Assembly: GCF_003966265.1 (NCBI RefSeq)
Contig: NZ_RXNV01000001.1
Location: 1,153,458-1,217,457 of the forward strand
From: Shewanella atlantica
GTDB taxonomy: Bacteria > Pseudomonadota > Gammaproteobacteria > Enterobacterales > Shewanellaceae
Reading direction: 5' to 3'
DNA: 64,000 bases
The translations under genes were made by a program, and so were the position numbers. The notes beneath the pieces were generated by a model. It did not search any database, had not been told where the DNA came from, and saw only the letters and a program-made list of their open reading frames with translations. Positions 11,720 to 22,575 of this stretch are shown piece after piece (position 1 is the first letter of the stretch; every line of letters starts with the position of its first letter).

Positions 11720-11762
11720 AAGCAAAAAAACAAAAAGCAAACGAGGGGCAAAGCCCCCCGTT
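11720..11762 (-). terminator. Terminator of petABC
   Basis: On the minus strand a ten-pair stem AACGGGGGGC/GCCCCTCGTT with a three-base loop is followed by T-rich DNA. It lies between the petC stop and the sspA start. Confidence 0.85.
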
Positions 11763-11800
11763 TACAATATGCGGATAATACATTCTAACCTTTATAGTGG

Positions 11801-12511
11801 TTAGTGTACATCTCTCCAGTACTCTTTCTTCAGCAGATAAGCTATCACAAAGAAGATAAACAGGAAGCCCATCACCCACCAACCTAAGCTTTCACGCTCA
11901 AGTTTTACAGGGTCACCCGAGTAAACCAGGAATCCGGTGATATCACGTACGACTTGATCATACTCTTCAGCCGATAGTTTACCGCCGGTAGCAAGCAAAC
12001 TACCATCTTCCTGTTTTATAGGAAGTCCTTGAAGATGTTCGAGAACATGAGGCATACCTACCGACGGGAATACAGTATTGTTCACACCAAATGGACGACT
12101 CTCATCTTTATAGAAACCTTTAAGATAAGTGTAAACCCAGTCTGCACCACGAACTCGTGCAACTAAAGTCAGATCCGGTGGCGCTGCGCCAAACCATTTA
12201 GCCGCATCGGCTTCTGGTATTGCGTTTTGCATCAGATCGCCGGGCTTAGCATTCTCATCGAACATATACTTATTACGCATATCATCGATTGAAATGTCTA
12301 AATCTTCGGCAACGCGACTATAACGCTGGTATTGAGTACTATGACAACCAGAACAGTTGTGTTGAAACAGATCAACACCACGCTGCAAAGACTCTTTGTC
12401 ATTTAGATCGACGTTAGCACTCTCTAAGTGAACGTGTGAACCACCGGCAGCAAATGCTAGAGATGGAACTAAGGTAACTAAGGTAACTAATGCAATAAGT
12501 AATTTTTTCAT
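11801..12511 (-). CDS. petC: Ubiquinol-cytochrome c reductase, cytochrome c1
   Basis: 236-residue haem subunit of the bc1 complex. A cleavable signal peptide (MKKLLIALVTLVTLVPSLAFA) is followed by the haem c site CSGCH near residue 55, a periplasmic domain and a C-terminal anchor helix (WWVMGFLFIFFVIAYLL) with the positive tail KKEYWRDVH. A Met axial ligand is plausible in GMPHVLEHL. The gene starts at the last base of petB (one-base overlap). Confidence 0.95.
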   Translation of the reverse strand: MKKLLIALVTLVTLVPSLAFAAGGSHVHLESANVDLNDKESLQRGVDLFQHNCSGCHSTQYQRYSRVAEDLDISIDDMRNKYMFDENAKPGDLMQNAIPEADAAKWFGAAPPDLTLVARVRGADWVYTYLKGFYKDESRPFGVNNTVFPSVGMPHVLEHLQGLPIKQEDGSLLATGGKLSAEEYDQVVRDITGFLVYSGDPVKLERESLGWWVMGFLFIFFVIAYLLKKEYWRDVH

Positions 12512-13725
12512 TAGTGAGTCAACCTCTCTGGAACAGGCTTAGTCTTCTCATTCTTACTGTAAATCCATAGCAGTAAGAAGAAACCGAAGTAAGTCAGAGT
12601 AAATATACGCGCAGCGATTGTCAGTGCAGGTGTCGCAGGGACAGCGCCTAGATAACCCAAGACCACAAATGACACGGCAAACTGACCGATATTCAACTTA
12701 TGGATCATGCTACGGTAACGAACAGACTTAACTTTACAACGATCTAACCAAGGCAGTACAAACAGAACCGCAATCGCAAGTCCCATGCCTACGACACCTA
12801 ACAACTTATCAGGGATCGCACGTAAAATGGCGTAGAAAGGTGTGAAATACCAAACTGGAGCGATATGCTCGGGCGTTTTCATTGGGTTAGCCGCTTCGAA
12901 ATTCGGCTTTTCAAGGAAATAACCACCACCTTCAGGCATAAAGAACAACACGTAGCAGAAGACTATTAAGAAGCCTGCGACACCCATGATATCTTTAACT
13001 GTGTAGTAAGGGTGGAATGGAATACCATCTTTAGGCCAGCCATTCTCGTCTTTATTCTTCTTAATCTCGATACCGTCAGGGTTATTAGAACCCACTTCAT
13101 GTAATGCGATTAAGTGCAAGAAAACCAATACAACCAGAACCAGCGGCAATGCGATGACATGCAAGGCAAAGAAACGGTTCAGTGTCGCACCGGAGACAAC
13201 GAAGTCACCACGGATCCATAAGGTTAAATCATCACCTATGACCGGGATAGCGCCAAAGAGTGAGATAATTACCTGAGCGCCCCAGTAAGACATCTGTCCC
13301 CAAGGTAACAGGTAACCCATAAAGGCTTCTGCCATCAACACTAGGAAGATAAGCATACCAAACAGCCAAAGTAGCTCTCTGGGCTTCTGGTAAGAACCGT
13401 AGATTAAGCCACGGAACATGTGCAGATAGATGACAACAAAAAATGCCGAGGCACCGGTGGAGTGCATATAGCGCAACAACCAGCCGTACTCAACATCACG
13501 CATGATATATTCAATCGAAGCAAACGCACCTTCGGCAGTCGGTACATAGTTCATTGTTAGCCAGATACCTGTCAGTAACTGATTAACCAGTACCAACATA
13601 GCTAATGAACCAAAGAAGTACCAAAAGTTAAAGTTTGTCGGTGTCGCATACTGGCCAACGTGGCGATTATAGGTCGCCGTCATCGGGATGCGAGCATCGA
13701 TCCAATCAACAATATTCTTAACCAT
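12511..13725 (-). CDS. petB: Ubiquinol-cytochrome c reductase, cytochrome b
   Basis: 404-residue integral membrane subunit carrying haems bL and bH and the Qo/Qi quinone sites. Visible hallmarks are the helix with RYMHSTGAS, the HMFRGL His region, GYLLPWGQMS, a later His pair region (FFALHVIALP...LHLIALHEVGSNNP) and the Qo-site motif PEHIAPVWYF (the canonical PEWY position reads PVWY here, as in many bacterial b subunits). Eight or so hydrophobic helices are present. One-base overlaps with petA and petC indicate tight coupling. Confidence 0.95.
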   Translation of the reverse strand: MVKNIVDWIDARIPMTATYNRHVGQYATPTNFNFWYFFGSLAMLVLVNQLLTGIWLTMNYVPTAEGAFASIEYIMRDVEYGWLLRYMHSTGASAFFVVIYLHMFRGLIYGSYQKPRELLWLFGMLIFLVLMAEAFMGYLLPWGQMSYWGAQVIISLFGAIPVIGDDLTLWIRGDFVVSGATLNRFFALHVIALPLVLVVLVFLHLIALHEVGSNNPDGIEIKKNKDENGWPKDGIPFHPYYTVKDIMGVAGFLIVFCYVLFFMPEGGGYFLEKPNFEAANPMKTPEHIAPVWYFTPFYAILRAIPDKLLGVVGMGLAIAVLFVLPWLDRCKVKSVRYRSMIHKLNIGQFAVSFVVLGYLGAVPATPALTIAARIFTLTYFGFFLLLWIYSKNEKTKPVPERLTH

Positions 13726-14315
13726 TAGACTGCTCCCTGATCAACACCGATGATGACATTGCCATCGTCGATATACTGGTGAGGTGGAACAACTAGGTTC
13801 AGTGGTGCCGGAACCCCCTGGAATACTCGACCAGCCATATCAAACTTGGAACCATGACATGGGCAGAAGAAACCTGAAGGTACACCCTCAACCTGCTCAC
13901 CAAATGTGTCAGGCAGATAGGTAGGAGAACAACCTAAGTGAGTACATAAACCTACGGCAATAAAGTACTCAGGATTAATAGAGCGAACTGCGTTTTGTGC
14001 ATAAGCAGGCTGTTGCTCTTCTGCTGATGCTGGATCGCGTAGTTGATCATCGAGAGTGGCGAGATTATTCAGGATCTCTTCAGTACGACGTACAACCCAT
14101 ACAGGTTTTCCACGCCATTCTACACGGATCAGTTGACCCGGCTCTACTTTGCTAATATTTACTTCAACCGGCGCACCTGCAGCTTTCGCTTTGGCACTCG
14201 GATTCCATGACTTTATAAAAGGAACCGCTACAGCGACGGCACCTACACCACCTACTACGGCAGTGGCTGCGGTCAGAAATCTGCGACGTCCGGTATCGAC
14301 TGGCGCATTGCTCAT
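13725..14315 (-). CDS. petA: Ubiquinol-cytochrome c reductase, Rieske iron-sulfur subunit
   Basis: 196-residue Rieske protein. The N-terminus has a twin-arginine signal-anchor (TGRRRFLTAATAVVGG). The [2Fe-2S] ligands are the two Cys/His pairs in CTHLGC and CPCHGS, near residues 133-160. It is the first gene of petABC and accepts electrons from ubiquinol. The ATG is preceded by GGAGAT. A putative promoter lies about 100 bp upstream. Confidence 0.95.
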   Translation of the reverse strand: MSNAPVDTGRRRFLTAATAVVGGVGAVAVAVPFIKSWNPSAKAKAAGAPVEVNISKVEPGQLIRVEWRGKPVWVVRRTEEILNNLATLDDQLRDPASAEEQQPAYAQNAVRSINPEYFIAVGLCTHLGCSPTYLPDTFGEQVEGVPSGFFCPCHGSKFDMAGRVFQGVPAPLNLVVPPHQYIDDGNVIIGVDQGAV

Positions 14316-14414
14316 CCACTTATCTCCAGAGAGTGTTGGAATTTTTGTTTTAAATTATTTTTCGAATATAGGGTTTTAACCCGAAACTCAAAAACGAAAC
14401 TTGAGGCGGGGCTC

Positions 14415-14420
14415 ATTATA
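14415..14420 (-). promoter_or_regulatory. Putative petABC promoter -10 element
   Basis: A perfect minus-strand TATAAT about 100 bp upstream of petA, followed by a GC-rich start region. The -35 is weak, so this is tentative. Apart from this box and the hflC terminator I see nothing in the 328-bp gap at 14316-14643. Confidence 0.4.
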
Positions 14421-14599
14421 GCCAAAAATTAGAACCAGATCATAGTAAAACAGATAACAAAGTTAACTATGTTAGAAAAATAACCGTTCCAGCTCAAAAA
14501 ACATGCGAACTTATATACGATTTAAACAAAAATAACTCAGGAAAAGTATAGAAACAACAATAACATTCATCACTAAATTAGTTAGTTAAGAGTTGTAAG

Positions 14600-14630
14600 C
14601 AAAAAAAAACCCGACCAGAGTCGGGCTTTT
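14600..14630 (-). terminator. Terminator after hflC
   Basis: CCCGAC/GTCGGG stem with a CAGA-type loop and a nine-base T run on the minus strand, directly after the hflC stop. It closes the long nnr-to-hflC run. Confidence 0.9.
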
Positions 14631-14643
14631 AATTCAAATGGGT

Positions 14644-15522
14644 TTATTTACCTTGAGAGCTCTTCATATATTTGAAGAATTCGCTATCCGGCTCTAACAC
14701 CATAACATTTGATTCACCACTGAAACTTTCTTTATAGGCTTCAAGGCTTCGTATAAAGCTATAGAACTCAGGATCCTTATTGAAAGCGTCGGCATATATC
14801 TTGGCCGCCGTCGCATCACCTTCACCTCGAACTTCCAATGCTTTACGTTGTGCATCAGCAATCTGAACCGTCACAGAAGCGTCTGTCTTGGCGCGAATTA
14901 TCTCTGACTGCTCCATACCTTGCGCTCGATGCTCTTTCGCTACCGCGGTACGTTCTGCACGCATACGCTGATAGATACTCGAACTTACGTTTGCAGGTAA
15001 GTTGATCTGCTTAACACGAACATCAACTACTTCAATTCCTAGGTCTGCAGCGCTCTCAGATGCATTTTTAAGTGCATCTTGTTGAAGCTCGTCACGACTA
15101 CCGGAAACAATCTCTTTGATCGTACGACGACCAAACTCGGTACGAAGATCGTTATTGATCTTACGTTGAAGTAAAGACTCGGCGTTCGCTTTAATACCGC
15201 CATTAGTCGAAAGATAATATTTCTCATGGTCTAATATGCGCCACTTCACATAAGAGTCGACCATAAGATCTTTCTTCTCTGAAGTTACGAATCTATCAGC
15301 TGCGCCATCCATCGTTTGGATACGTGAATCAAGAAACTTAATCTTATCGATCATTGGTAACTTAAGATGCAAGCCAGGCTCATAGATGCGTGTTACGCCA
15401 TCATCCTTTAAGATCTTTCCGAAGCGTGAAACAATCGCTCTCTCACCTTCGTTAACAATCAAAATAGAGGACAAAAACACAGCTACAAGTACCGCTGCAA
15501 TAATTGCAGTTAATCTACCCAT
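14644..15522 (-). CDS. hflC: FtsH protease modulator HflC
   Basis: 292-residue SPFH/prohibitin-family protein. One N-terminal membrane anchor (LTAIIAAVLVAVFLSSILIVNEGERAIV) is followed by the SPFH domain and a long helical region rich in Ala/Glu/Lys. With HflK it forms the large periplasmic cage that controls access of substrates to FtsH. It starts two bases after hflK ends, at the end of the hfq-hflX-hflK-hflC run. Confidence 0.95.
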   Translation of the reverse strand: MGRLTAIIAAVLVAVFLSSILIVNEGERAIVSRFGKILKDDGVTRIYEPGLHLKLPMIDKIKFLDSRIQTMDGAADRFVTSEKKDLMVDSYVKWRILDHEKYYLSTNGGIKANAESLLQRKINNDLRTEFGRRTIKEIVSGSRDELQQDALKNASESAADLGIEVVDVRVKQINLPANVSSSIYQRMRAERTAVAKEHRAQGMEQSEIIRAKTDASVTVQIADAQRKALEVRGEGDATAAKIYADAFNKDPEFYSFIRSLEAYKESFSGESNVMVLEPDSEFFKYMKSSQGK

Positions 15523-15524
15523 TC

Positions 15525-16670
15525 TTAATTCCTCCCCTGGCGAGTTCTATCGCTGCGAGACGAACGAGAATCGAGCGGCATGCTGTTCTGACCAACAATT
15601 TCATTTGATGAACTCATCGATGAGGTAGAACTCACTTTGCGAGGCTTAGAGTCAGATGGAGTACCTTGCATTAACTTATCCAAAGGCAGATACATCATAT
15701 TGCCACTGCTCTTCGAGTCGACCAGGACCTTATTTGTGCCTTTTAATACTGACTGCATAGCATCAAGATAGAGACGTTCGCGTGTCACTTCAGGTGCAGC
15801 TTTATATTGAGGGAGTAATAGTTCAAAGCTTGCAACTTTACCCTTAGCCTCTAATATTTCGCGTTCTTTATATGCATTAGCCTGCTGCTCCATTCTTTGA
15901 ACCTGGCCACGAGCCTTAGGTTCAATTGCACGGGCATAAGCCTCAGCTTCACGAATAAAGCGCTGCTCATCTTCCTGTGCTGAAATAGCATCATCGAATG
16001 CATCCTTCACCTCTTCAGGAGGACGTGCTGGCAAAAAGTTAACGTCTACAATGTTAATACCAAGATGGTAAGGCTCGATAATACGCTCGACCTCTTCCCA
16101 GGTATCACGGCGGATCTGATCACGACCGGTCGTTAAGATGTCATCCATTTTGTTATGGCCGACAACGTAACGCAGCGCACTGTCAGTTGCTTCACGCAAA
16201 CTTTCATTGGCATCTACAGCACTGAACAAGAAGCGATATGCGTCGACAACACGATACTGGACATCGAGTTCAACCAAAACCACATTCTCATCAGCCGTAA
16301 GCATGCTTCCTGAAGCAGGAATCGAGCGAACAGTACTCACATTAACCGGAAAAACTTCATCGATGAAGGTAGCTTTCCACTGTAAGCCAGGCTCGACTTC
16401 ACCAATGTATTCACCAAACCTCAATGCGACACCTTTCTCGGCCTCCTTGACTGTATAGAAACCCGATAGTCCCCACACTACAAGTGCGATGCCCAAGACA
16501 ATGACAAGACCAAATGAACTGACCCCTGGTCCTGACCCACTACCTTTCCCACCACCAAAGCGTTTCGAAATATTACGAAAAACCTCATCGAGATCTGGTG
16601 GTCCCTTATCGTTACCGTTTTTATTTCCCCAAGGGTCTTTTCCCTTGTTACCGGGCTCGTTCCAAGCCAT
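15525..16670 (-). CDS. hflK: FtsH protease modulator HflK
   Basis: 381-residue partner of HflC. The Gly/Asn/Lys-rich cytosolic N-terminus (MAWNEPGNKGKDPWG), a single membrane span near residues 52-70, the SPFH domain with GLQWKATF, and a helical periplasmic region match HflK. The Ser/Arg-rich C-terminal 50 residues are low complexity. Operonic with hflX and hflC. Confidence 0.95.
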   Translation of the reverse strand: MAWNEPGNKGKDPWGNKNGNDKGPPDLDEVFRNISKRFGGGKGSGSGPGVSSFGLVIVLGIALVVWGLSGFYTVKEAEKGVALRFGEYIGEVEPGLQWKATFIDEVFPVNVSTVRSIPASGSMLTADENVVLVELDVQYRVVDAYRFLFSAVDANESLREATDSALRYVVGHNKMDDILTTGRDQIRRDTWEEVERIIEPYHLGINIVDVNFLPARPPEEVKDAFDDAISAQEDEQRFIREAEAYARAIEPKARGQVQRMEQQANAYKEREILEAKGKVASFELLLPQYKAAPEVTRERLYLDAMQSVLKGTNKVLVDSKSSGNMMYLPLDKLMQGTPSDSKPRKVSSTSSMSSSNEIVGQNSMPLDSRSSRSDRTRQGRN

Positions 16671-16714
16671 TTAGCACTCCATAGGTACGTGAAATAAATG
16701 AGATTACTAAAAAC

Positions 16715-18013
16715 CTACTCAACTGCCGTATTCTCGACAACAAAGGTCTCTAACTCCCCTTGGCTCTGTTTCATCAGTCGGCGCCAATCGGCCTCCAACA
16801 AACGAACAGATAAGATACAGTTCCCCAGATCGTCGTACTCTTTCTGCTGTATCACATCAAGTCTGTAAAACTGACCAAGATAATGTCCAGCAGTTGCTGG
16901 AATTTGCAAGGTTAATTCTAAAGTCGTCTTACCAACTATTGCGTTGATAGCTTCCTTCAGTTGTTCCAAACCTTTTTGCTGCTGGGCAGATACCCAGACT
17001 CGTGTTGGTACGCCTTCAGAGTCATAGTCGATCTTCGGGCTTACATCCTCTAACAGGTCAATCTTATTACAGACAACCAGCTGTGGAATCTCTTCAGCAT
17101 CAATCTCTTTGAGCACTTTTTGAACCTGCTCAAAGTTATCCCCCATATCCTCATCGGCACAATCAACAATGTGAAGTAAAAGATCCGCTTCTCGTGTTTC
17201 TTGTAATGTTGCCTTAAATGCAGCAACTAAGTCATGGGGTAGATGGCGAATAAAACCAACGGTATCAGCTAATATTATCGCACCATCCCTCAACTCTAAC
17301 TTTCTCAAGGTAGGATCGAGTGTGGCAAAAAGCTGATCGGCGGCATAAACATCTGATGCCGTGAGTGAATTAAACAATGTAGACTTACCGGCGTTGGTGT
17401 ATCCAACCAGAGAAACAGTCGCTAAATCGCTACGACGTCTCGAGCGTCGGCTCTGCTCACGTTGCTTATCCACCTTCTCCAAACGACGATTAATCGTTCT
17501 TATCCGGCCACGTAATAAGCGTCTATCGGTTTCAAGCTGAGTTTCCCCAGGTCCCCGAAGACCAATACCACCTTTTTGTCTTTCAAGGTGGGTCCAGCCA
17601 CGTATCAGGCGTGTCGACATATGGCGTAACTGCGCTAGCTCCACCTGCAACTTGCCTTCGTACGTGCGTGCCCTTTGGGCAAAAATATCTAAAATGAGTG
17701 TAGTGCGGTCCAGCACTCGACATTGGCATAACTGCTCAAGATTTCGCTCTTGAGCTGGACTTAATGCATGATTAAAAATCACCACATTTGCCTCAGTCGC
17801 TGCAACTAAGGCAGCTAACTCATCGGCCTTTCCCGAACCTACGAAAAATTTTCGGTCCGGTGCTCGGCGACTTCCTGTTATCACTCCGATTGACTGGGCC
17901 CCAGCCGACTCTACCAATAATTGGAGTTCGACTAGATCCTCCCTACTATCTTCATCGGAAAAGTCGATATGAACAAGGACCGCATTCTCTCCCGCTTCAT
18001 AACGCTCAAACAA
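16715..18013 (-). CDS. hflX: Ribosome-associated GTPase HflX
   Basis: 432-residue GTPase that splits or rescues stalled 70S ribosomes under stress. The N-terminal nucleotide-binding domain and coiled-coil linker (RGRIRTINRRLEKVDKQREQ) precede the G domain with G1 GYTNAGKST, G3 DTVGF and G4 NKID. The glycine-rich GGIGLRGPGETQLE segment typical of HflX is intact. It lies 20 bp downstream of hfq. Confidence 0.95.
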   Translation of the reverse strand: MFERYEAGENAVLVHIDFSDEDSREDLVELQLLVESAGAQSIGVITGSRRAPDRKFFVGSGKADELAALVAATEANVVIFNHALSPAQERNLEQLCQCRVLDRTTLILDIFAQRARTYEGKLQVELAQLRHMSTRLIRGWTHLERQKGGIGLRGPGETQLETDRRLLRGRIRTINRRLEKVDKQREQSRRSRRRSDLATVSLVGYTNAGKSTLFNSLTASDVYAADQLFATLDPTLRKLELRDGAIILADTVGFIRHLPHDLVAAFKATLQETREADLLLHIVDCADEDMGDNFEQVQKVLKEIDAEEIPQLVVCNKIDLLEDVSPKIDYDSEGVPTRVWVSAQQQKGLEQLKEAINAIVGKTTLELTLQIPATAGHYLGQFYRLDVIQQKEYDDLGNCILSVRLLEADWRRLMKQSQGELETFVVENTAVE

Positions 18014-18033
18014 AAAGCAAACTCCTTAATTTA

Positions 18034-18315
18034 TTACTGGTCGTTGTTATCGTCTTGCTGACCATTAAAACCACCAGCAGGGCTAGGCGCTGCAGTGTGA
18101 CTGTTAACATTAAATGGGCGAGCAGGCACAACTGTAGAGATAGCGTGCTTGTAAACCATTTGGCTTACCGTGTTTTTCAACAAAATAACAAACTGGTCAA
18201 ATGACTCAACTTGCCCTTGTAACTTAATGCCATTAACAAGATAAATTGAAACAGGAACGCGCTCACGGCGCAGTGCGTTCAAAAACGGGTCTTGTAAAGA
18301 TTGCCCCTTTGCCAT
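18034..18315 (-). CDS. hfq: RNA chaperone Hfq
   Basis: 93-residue Sm-like hexameric chaperone that pairs small RNAs with mRNAs. The Sm1 region ([27 protein letters not shown]) and the Sm2 motif YKHAIST are intact; the short polar C-tail ([13 protein letters not shown]) is shorter than in E. coli. It is preceded by AAAGGAAATTATAAA and sits between miaA and hflX as in other gammaproteobacteria. Confidence 0.97.
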   Translation of the reverse strand: MAKGQSLQDPFLNALRRERVPVSIYLVNGIKLQGQVESFDQFVILLKNTVSQMVYKHAISTVVPARPFNVNSHTAAPSPAGGFNGQQDDNNDQ

Positions 18316-18408
18316 TTTATAATTTCCTTTTTAATTAAAATAAGTAGTAAAACTAATACAACACAACTTTTTGTTTGGTTTTAGTATTATATAGTGAGGC
18401 CTAATTAG

Positions 18409-19335
18409 CTAGCGACAATGTCGCAATACGGTATTTAGATTAGAATCTACACCACTTTCCAGCCAATTTAACTCAGGCCAGCCTCTCAACCATGTTAATT
18501 GACGCTTGGCTAATTGCCTAGTAGCAACTATCGCTTTTTCGACCATAGTATCATAGTCATATTCACCATCCAGATATTGCCAACATTGTCTGTAGCCTAC
18601 ACATCTCATCGAAGGAAGCGCTAAATCCAGATCACCCCTTTCTTTCAAGGCGCGAACTTCATCGACGAAACCTTGATTTAACATCAATTTGAATCTTTCT
18701 TCTATAGAAAGATGTAACACTTTGCGATCTTTTGGTGATATAGCAAATTGAACGACATCATAAGGCAGAGGCTCTGACTTAATTTGGCTCAATTCGGTCA
18801 TTGACTTGCCACTGACCCTGCATACTTCCAGCGCCCTGATTAACCTTTGAGGGTCATTCGGATGTATACGTTCAGATGAGACAGGATCAAGACGCTTAAG
18901 TTCATCATGCATATCTTGCCAACCGCGCTGCTCAGCTTCCACGATAATTTGTTCGCGCACAGCCTCATCGGCACCGGGAAGTGGGGAAAGACCTTCCACT
19001 AAAGCCTTAAAATACATCATGGTTCCACCAACTAATAGTGGTGTTTTCCCGGCCTTTAATATCTGCTCTATTTCACATAGCGCATCGGCCCTGAAATCGG
19101 CCGCCGAATAACTTTCTGCCGGATCTCTTATATCGATCAACCTATGCGGCGCAACGGCAAGCTCATCGGCATTGGGTTTGGCAGTGCCTATATCCATACC
19201 ACGGTAGATAAGTGCAGAATCGACTGAGATAATTTCACAGTTGTGCTTTTGAACCAATTCAATCGCTAATGCCGTTTTTCCTGAGGCCGTAGGCCCCATT
19301 AACGTTATAATTTTTGGCATATTCTGTTCAGTCAC
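18409..19335 (-). CDS. miaA: tRNA dimethylallyltransferase
   Basis: 308-residue enzyme that adds a dimethylallyl group to A37 of tRNAs reading UNN codons. The P-loop GPTASGKT and the downstream [16 protein letters not shown] motif are clear. The reading frame overlaps the end of mutL by eight bases and begins with GTG at 19335, which has GGAAGAG at a suitable distance; the next ATG (19320) has no such site. Confidence 0.95.
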   Translation of the reverse strand: MTEQNMPKIITLMGPTASGKTALAIELVQKHNCEIISVDSALIYRGMDIGTAKPNADELAVAPHRLIDIRDPAESYSAADFRADALCEIEQILKAGKTPLLVGGTMMYFKALVEGLSPLPGADEAVREQIIVEAEQRGWQDMHDELKRLDPVSSERIHPNDPQRLIRALEVCRVSGKSMTELSQIKSEPLPYDVVQFAISPKDRKVLHLSIEERFKLMLNQGFVDEVRALKERGDLDLALPSMRCVGYRQCWQYLDGEYDYDTMVEKAIVATRQLAKRQLTWLRGWPELNWLESGVDSNLNTVLRHCR

Positions 19336-21190
19336 TCGATTGCTCTTCCAGCCATGATTGCCAAGGTAAAACCTTGGCTTTCTGAATTAATTCTTCTCGA
19401 TCATTGTCATCTAACTGGCTAAACGCTAACCAGGTATCCGGTGCTGATTCAAATCTCTTATCGTCATGTTTTGCAAGCCAGCAAGCCAATGCTTCATTAT
19501 TCGGTTCTTCGAACCTAAGCCACTGCAGTAAATCAGGTATGACTGTGACTAATTGGCTCTGTCTTAAATATGGGGGCACTTTCTTTATAATCAACTGCCC
19601 GAGACGAATTGTTACCTCAATTCCTATTTTTCTGAGCAATAATTCTCTTTCAGTAAGTGTATCGCCCCAAGTTTCATCCATAGCGATAGAAACTGGCATC
19701 AATAATGGCTGGCTAACCAGCCCGCTATCGAGTTTATCTGAGATCTCATGTTGCAAAAGCCAGCTCGAAACGATTTTAACTGGTAAGAGTATCAGTTGCT
19801 CTCCCTGAGCAAGAACCCAGTATTCTCCCGCCAAGAGTGGCGGCATGGTCAAATTAGATTGAAGCTCCTTGTTACCTCTATCTCCTTGCTCCACATTAGG
19901 TGTCTTTAATAGCTCTCCATAGGATGCTATCGCCTCGGCACTGGGCAATTCCGTTTGTGGGCGATAAGGAGAAGCCGAACCTCCTCTTATCTGTGGTTGA
20001 GGCTCGCGGGAAGGAGAAGCTGAAATAGGCGAAGAAAAGCTCTGACGATTTCTTTCTATGCTTGATGGAGTCTGATGTGAATAATCATGTCTTGAATGGC
20101 CTGGCTCAGTAACGCCATAACCACTATTTTCGGTCTCACGACTCTGGGGGCGAAAACCAGTATCGGGCGTATTATCTGAATCGATAGCTAACCTACCAAC
20201 TTGCTGAAGAGCAGATTGTAGGGCTTGAAAAATATAGTCATGCACGTAACGACTCTGATGAAACCTAACTTCATGTTTAGCTGGGTGTACATTAACATCG
20301 ACCTGATGTGGATCCAGCTCAAGCATCAATACATAGCTTGCTTGCTCTCCGGTCACATGCTCGGCAAATGCTTGCCTCACGGCATGATTAACCAGCCTGT
20401 CACGTACCAATCTGCCATTAACATAAAAATATTGAGTATCACTCGCCGGCGCTTCAAAGAAAGGAGATTGAATATAACCAGTTAACTTAAGATCATCGTG
20501 CTGACAGTTGATCTCAATCGCCTGCTCGGCAAATTTTTTACCACTGATCTGAGCTAAACGTTGCAGATATTGATCTTGAGTACTGGTTGCACGGTAGTTT
20601 CGCACTACCTTGCCGTTATGCTTCAGGGTGAAGTGAATATCACTGCGCACCAAAGCAATACGTTTAAGCCACTCATCGATATGGGTGAACTCTGTTTTAT
20701 CACTCTTAAGAAATCGTCTTCTCGCTGGCGTATTGAAAAACAAATCGACGGCTTCAACGGTTGAACCAACCGGATGGGCGGCAGGTATCACTTTCACCGC
20801 CATATCAGAGCCTTCGGCATATGCTTGCCAGGCTTCAACTTGGTCGGCCGTTCGGGAAGTTAAGGTTAGCCGGGAAACGGAGCTGATACTTGCTAACGCC
20901 TCACCACGAAATCCGAAGCTGAGAATAGCGTCAAGGTCATCGAGAGAATTGAGTTTTGAGGTGGCATGTCTCGACAAAGCAAGGCCTAGATCCTCTTTTG
21001 AGATCCCAGAGCCATTGTCGTGAATTTTAATCAGTTTACTGCCGCCTTTCTCGATCTCTATATCGACCCGAGTGGCACCGGCATCCAGACTATTTTCAAC
21101 CAGCTCTTTAATCACTGAGGCGGGTCTTTCGACAACTTCACCCGCCGCGATTTGGTTTGCCAGTTGCGGCGGTAATATCTGTATTGTCAT
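19328..21190 (-). CDS. mutL: DNA mismatch repair protein MutL
   Basis: 620-residue GHKL ATPase that couples MutS to MutH and UvrD. N-terminal motifs are complete: the Glu/Asn region [13 protein letters not shown], the lid [16 protein letters not shown] and the HPAKHEVRF segment. A long polar linker (about residues 340-435) precedes the C-terminal dimerisation domain. I do not see the DQHAxxE metal motif of endonuclease-type MutL, which is expected where MutH is present. Confidence 0.95.
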   Translation of the reverse strand: MTIQILPPQLANQIAAGEVVERPASVIKELVENSLDAGATRVDIEIEKGGSKLIKIHDNGSGISKEDLGLALSRHATSKLNSLDDLDAILSFGFRGEALASISSVSRLTLTSRTADQVEAWQAYAEGSDMAVKVIPAAHPVGSTVEAVDLFFNTPARRRFLKSDKTEFTHIDEWLKRIALVRSDIHFTLKHNGKVVRNYRATSTQDQYLQRLAQISGKKFAEQAIEINCQHDDLKLTGYIQSPFFEAPASDTQYFYVNGRLVRDRLVNHAVRQAFAEHVTGEQASYVLMLELDPHQVDVNVHPAKHEVRFHQSRYVHDYIFQALQSALQQVGRLAIDSDNTPDTGFRPQSRETENSGYGVTEPGHSRHDYSHQTPSSIERNRQSFSSPISASPSREPQPQIRGGSASPYRPQTELPSAEAIASYGELLKTPNVEQGDRGNKELQSNLTMPPLLAGEYWVLAQGEQLILLPVKIVSSWLLQHEISDKLDSGLVSQPLLMPVSIAMDETWGDTLTERELLLRKIGIEVTIRLGQLIIKKVPPYLRQSQLVTVIPDLLQWLRFEEPNNEALACWLAKHDDKRFESAPDTWLAFSQLDDNDREELIQKAKVLPWQSWLEEQSSD

Positions 21191-21250
21191 AATATTTTAA
21201 CTCTTGAGGCCAATGAGACCTGCTTGCCTATTCACCCGTGCAGGAGTGAC

Positions 21251-22573
21251 TTAAGCCCTTGGTATAACCAACTTTTGACCAATACGTAATGTATTAGATT
21301 TCAAACCGTTGGCCTTCTTAATACTGATTATTGAAACCTGATACCTGTGCGCTATAACCGACAATGATTCCCCTTTACGGACATTGTGCTTAAAGGAACC
21401 TTTACTTGCCATCAATGAGTTGACCGGCGGATTCGCTTCAAAGTAGCGTAGCACCCCTTTATGTACCGCTTTTGCAATATTATTCTGATGCTCTCTCTGC
21501 GACAAAAGCCGCTCCTCTTTATGATTCGATATAAAGCCGGTTTCAACCAAGATCGAGGGGATATCGGGTGACTTGAGTACTGCAAAGCTGGCAGATTCAG
21601 GTTTATGCTTATGCAGTTTGGTTACTTTGCCTAAGTTGGAAAGCACATCGTCGGCGATGTTATGACTGATTGCCATAGATCTATCCATCGACATATCTAA
21701 TAGAGTCATGGCCAAGTACTGCTCATTATCGGTACTTTGAATTATCTCACCGGCTCCACCTAATAACTCTGAATGCTTCTCTTTCTGCTCGAGCCAGCGA
21801 CCAATTTCACTGTTTGCCCGGCGCATAGACAGCACCCAAACAGATGCTCCTCTGGGCTGAGATGAGGTAAACGCATCCGCGTGAATAGAAACTAAGAGAT
21901 CGGCTTTACTATTTCGTGCAATTTCAGAGCGCTTATTGAGGTTAACAAAATAGTCCCCGGTGCGGGTCATGACGGCTTTCATACCTGGTGTTGCATTGAT
22001 CTGAGCTTCGACTTTTTTCGCAATCTGCAGGACAATTTTTTTCTCATATATGCCTGATGGTCCTATGGAGCCAGGGTCGTCCCCGCCATGGCCGGCATCG
22101 ATCGCAACGATAACGTCACGCAACTTCTGCTTAGGTTTGCTGGTTGGTTTAGTCTTCGAACCGGAACGGCTATCATCAAGATCGACCACCAGTCGGTTGC
22201 CATATGGCGCCGTAGGTGAGAGGGCAAACAGGTTTGCCTTTACCGGCTTAGTCAGATCGATAACCAGCCTGAGCGTTCCCTTAGCAGGTGGCTTACTAAT
22301 ACGCACTCTTTTGACTATTTTACTGTTGTTTGCCAGCTTTTTGAGATTAAGAGAGGTCGATGTTCCTTTGAGATCGACGACCAATCGGTAAGGGCCGGTG
22401 AGGGTGAAATGGGTAAAGCTAGGTGCCTTACTCAAGTCGAAAACGACCCTAGTCGACTCAGGAGCAGCCCATATCCGCACACCATCGAGCTTTGTAGCGC
22501 CATTGGCTACAAAGGAGATACAGACAGACAGTGAAACTAATAGAAACTTAAAAATAAAATCAATTCTTATCAT
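21251..22573 (-). CDS. amiB: N-acetylmuramoyl-L-alanine amidase with AMIN and LysM domains
   Basis: 440-residue periplasmic amidase that cleaves septal peptidoglycan during daughter-cell separation. After a signal peptide (about 25 residues) come an AMIN domain ([18 protein letters not shown], repeated in pattern), an Amidase_3 zinc domain ([11 protein letters not shown] with a His ligand, VSIHADAF, and late LVETGFISN with the catalytic Glu), and one LysM at the C-terminus ([14 protein letters not shown]). It starts three bases before the tsaE stop ends its frame, so the two are cotranscribed. Confidence 0.95.
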   Translation of the reverse strand: MIRIDFIFKFLLVSLSVCISFVANGATKLDGVRIWAAPESTRVVFDLSKAPSFTHFTLTGPYRLVVDLKGTSTSLNLKKLANNSKIVKRVRISKPPAKGTLRLVIDLTKPVKANLFALSPTAPYGNRLVVDLDDSRSGSKTKPTSKPKQKLRDVIVAIDAGHGGDDPGSIGPSGIYEKKIVLQIAKKVEAQINATPGMKAVMTRTGDYFVNLNKRSEIARNSKADLLVSIHADAFTSSQPRGASVWVLSMRRANSEIGRWLEQKEKHSELLGGAGEIIQSTDNEQYLAMTLLDMSMDRSMAISHNIADDVLSNLGKVTKLHKHKPESASFAVLKSPDIPSILVETGFISNHKEERLLSQREHQNNIAKAVHKGVLRYFEANPPVNSLMASKGSFKHNVRKGESLSVIAHRYQVSIISIKKANGLKSNTLRIGQKLVIPRA

Positions 22574-22575
22574 TG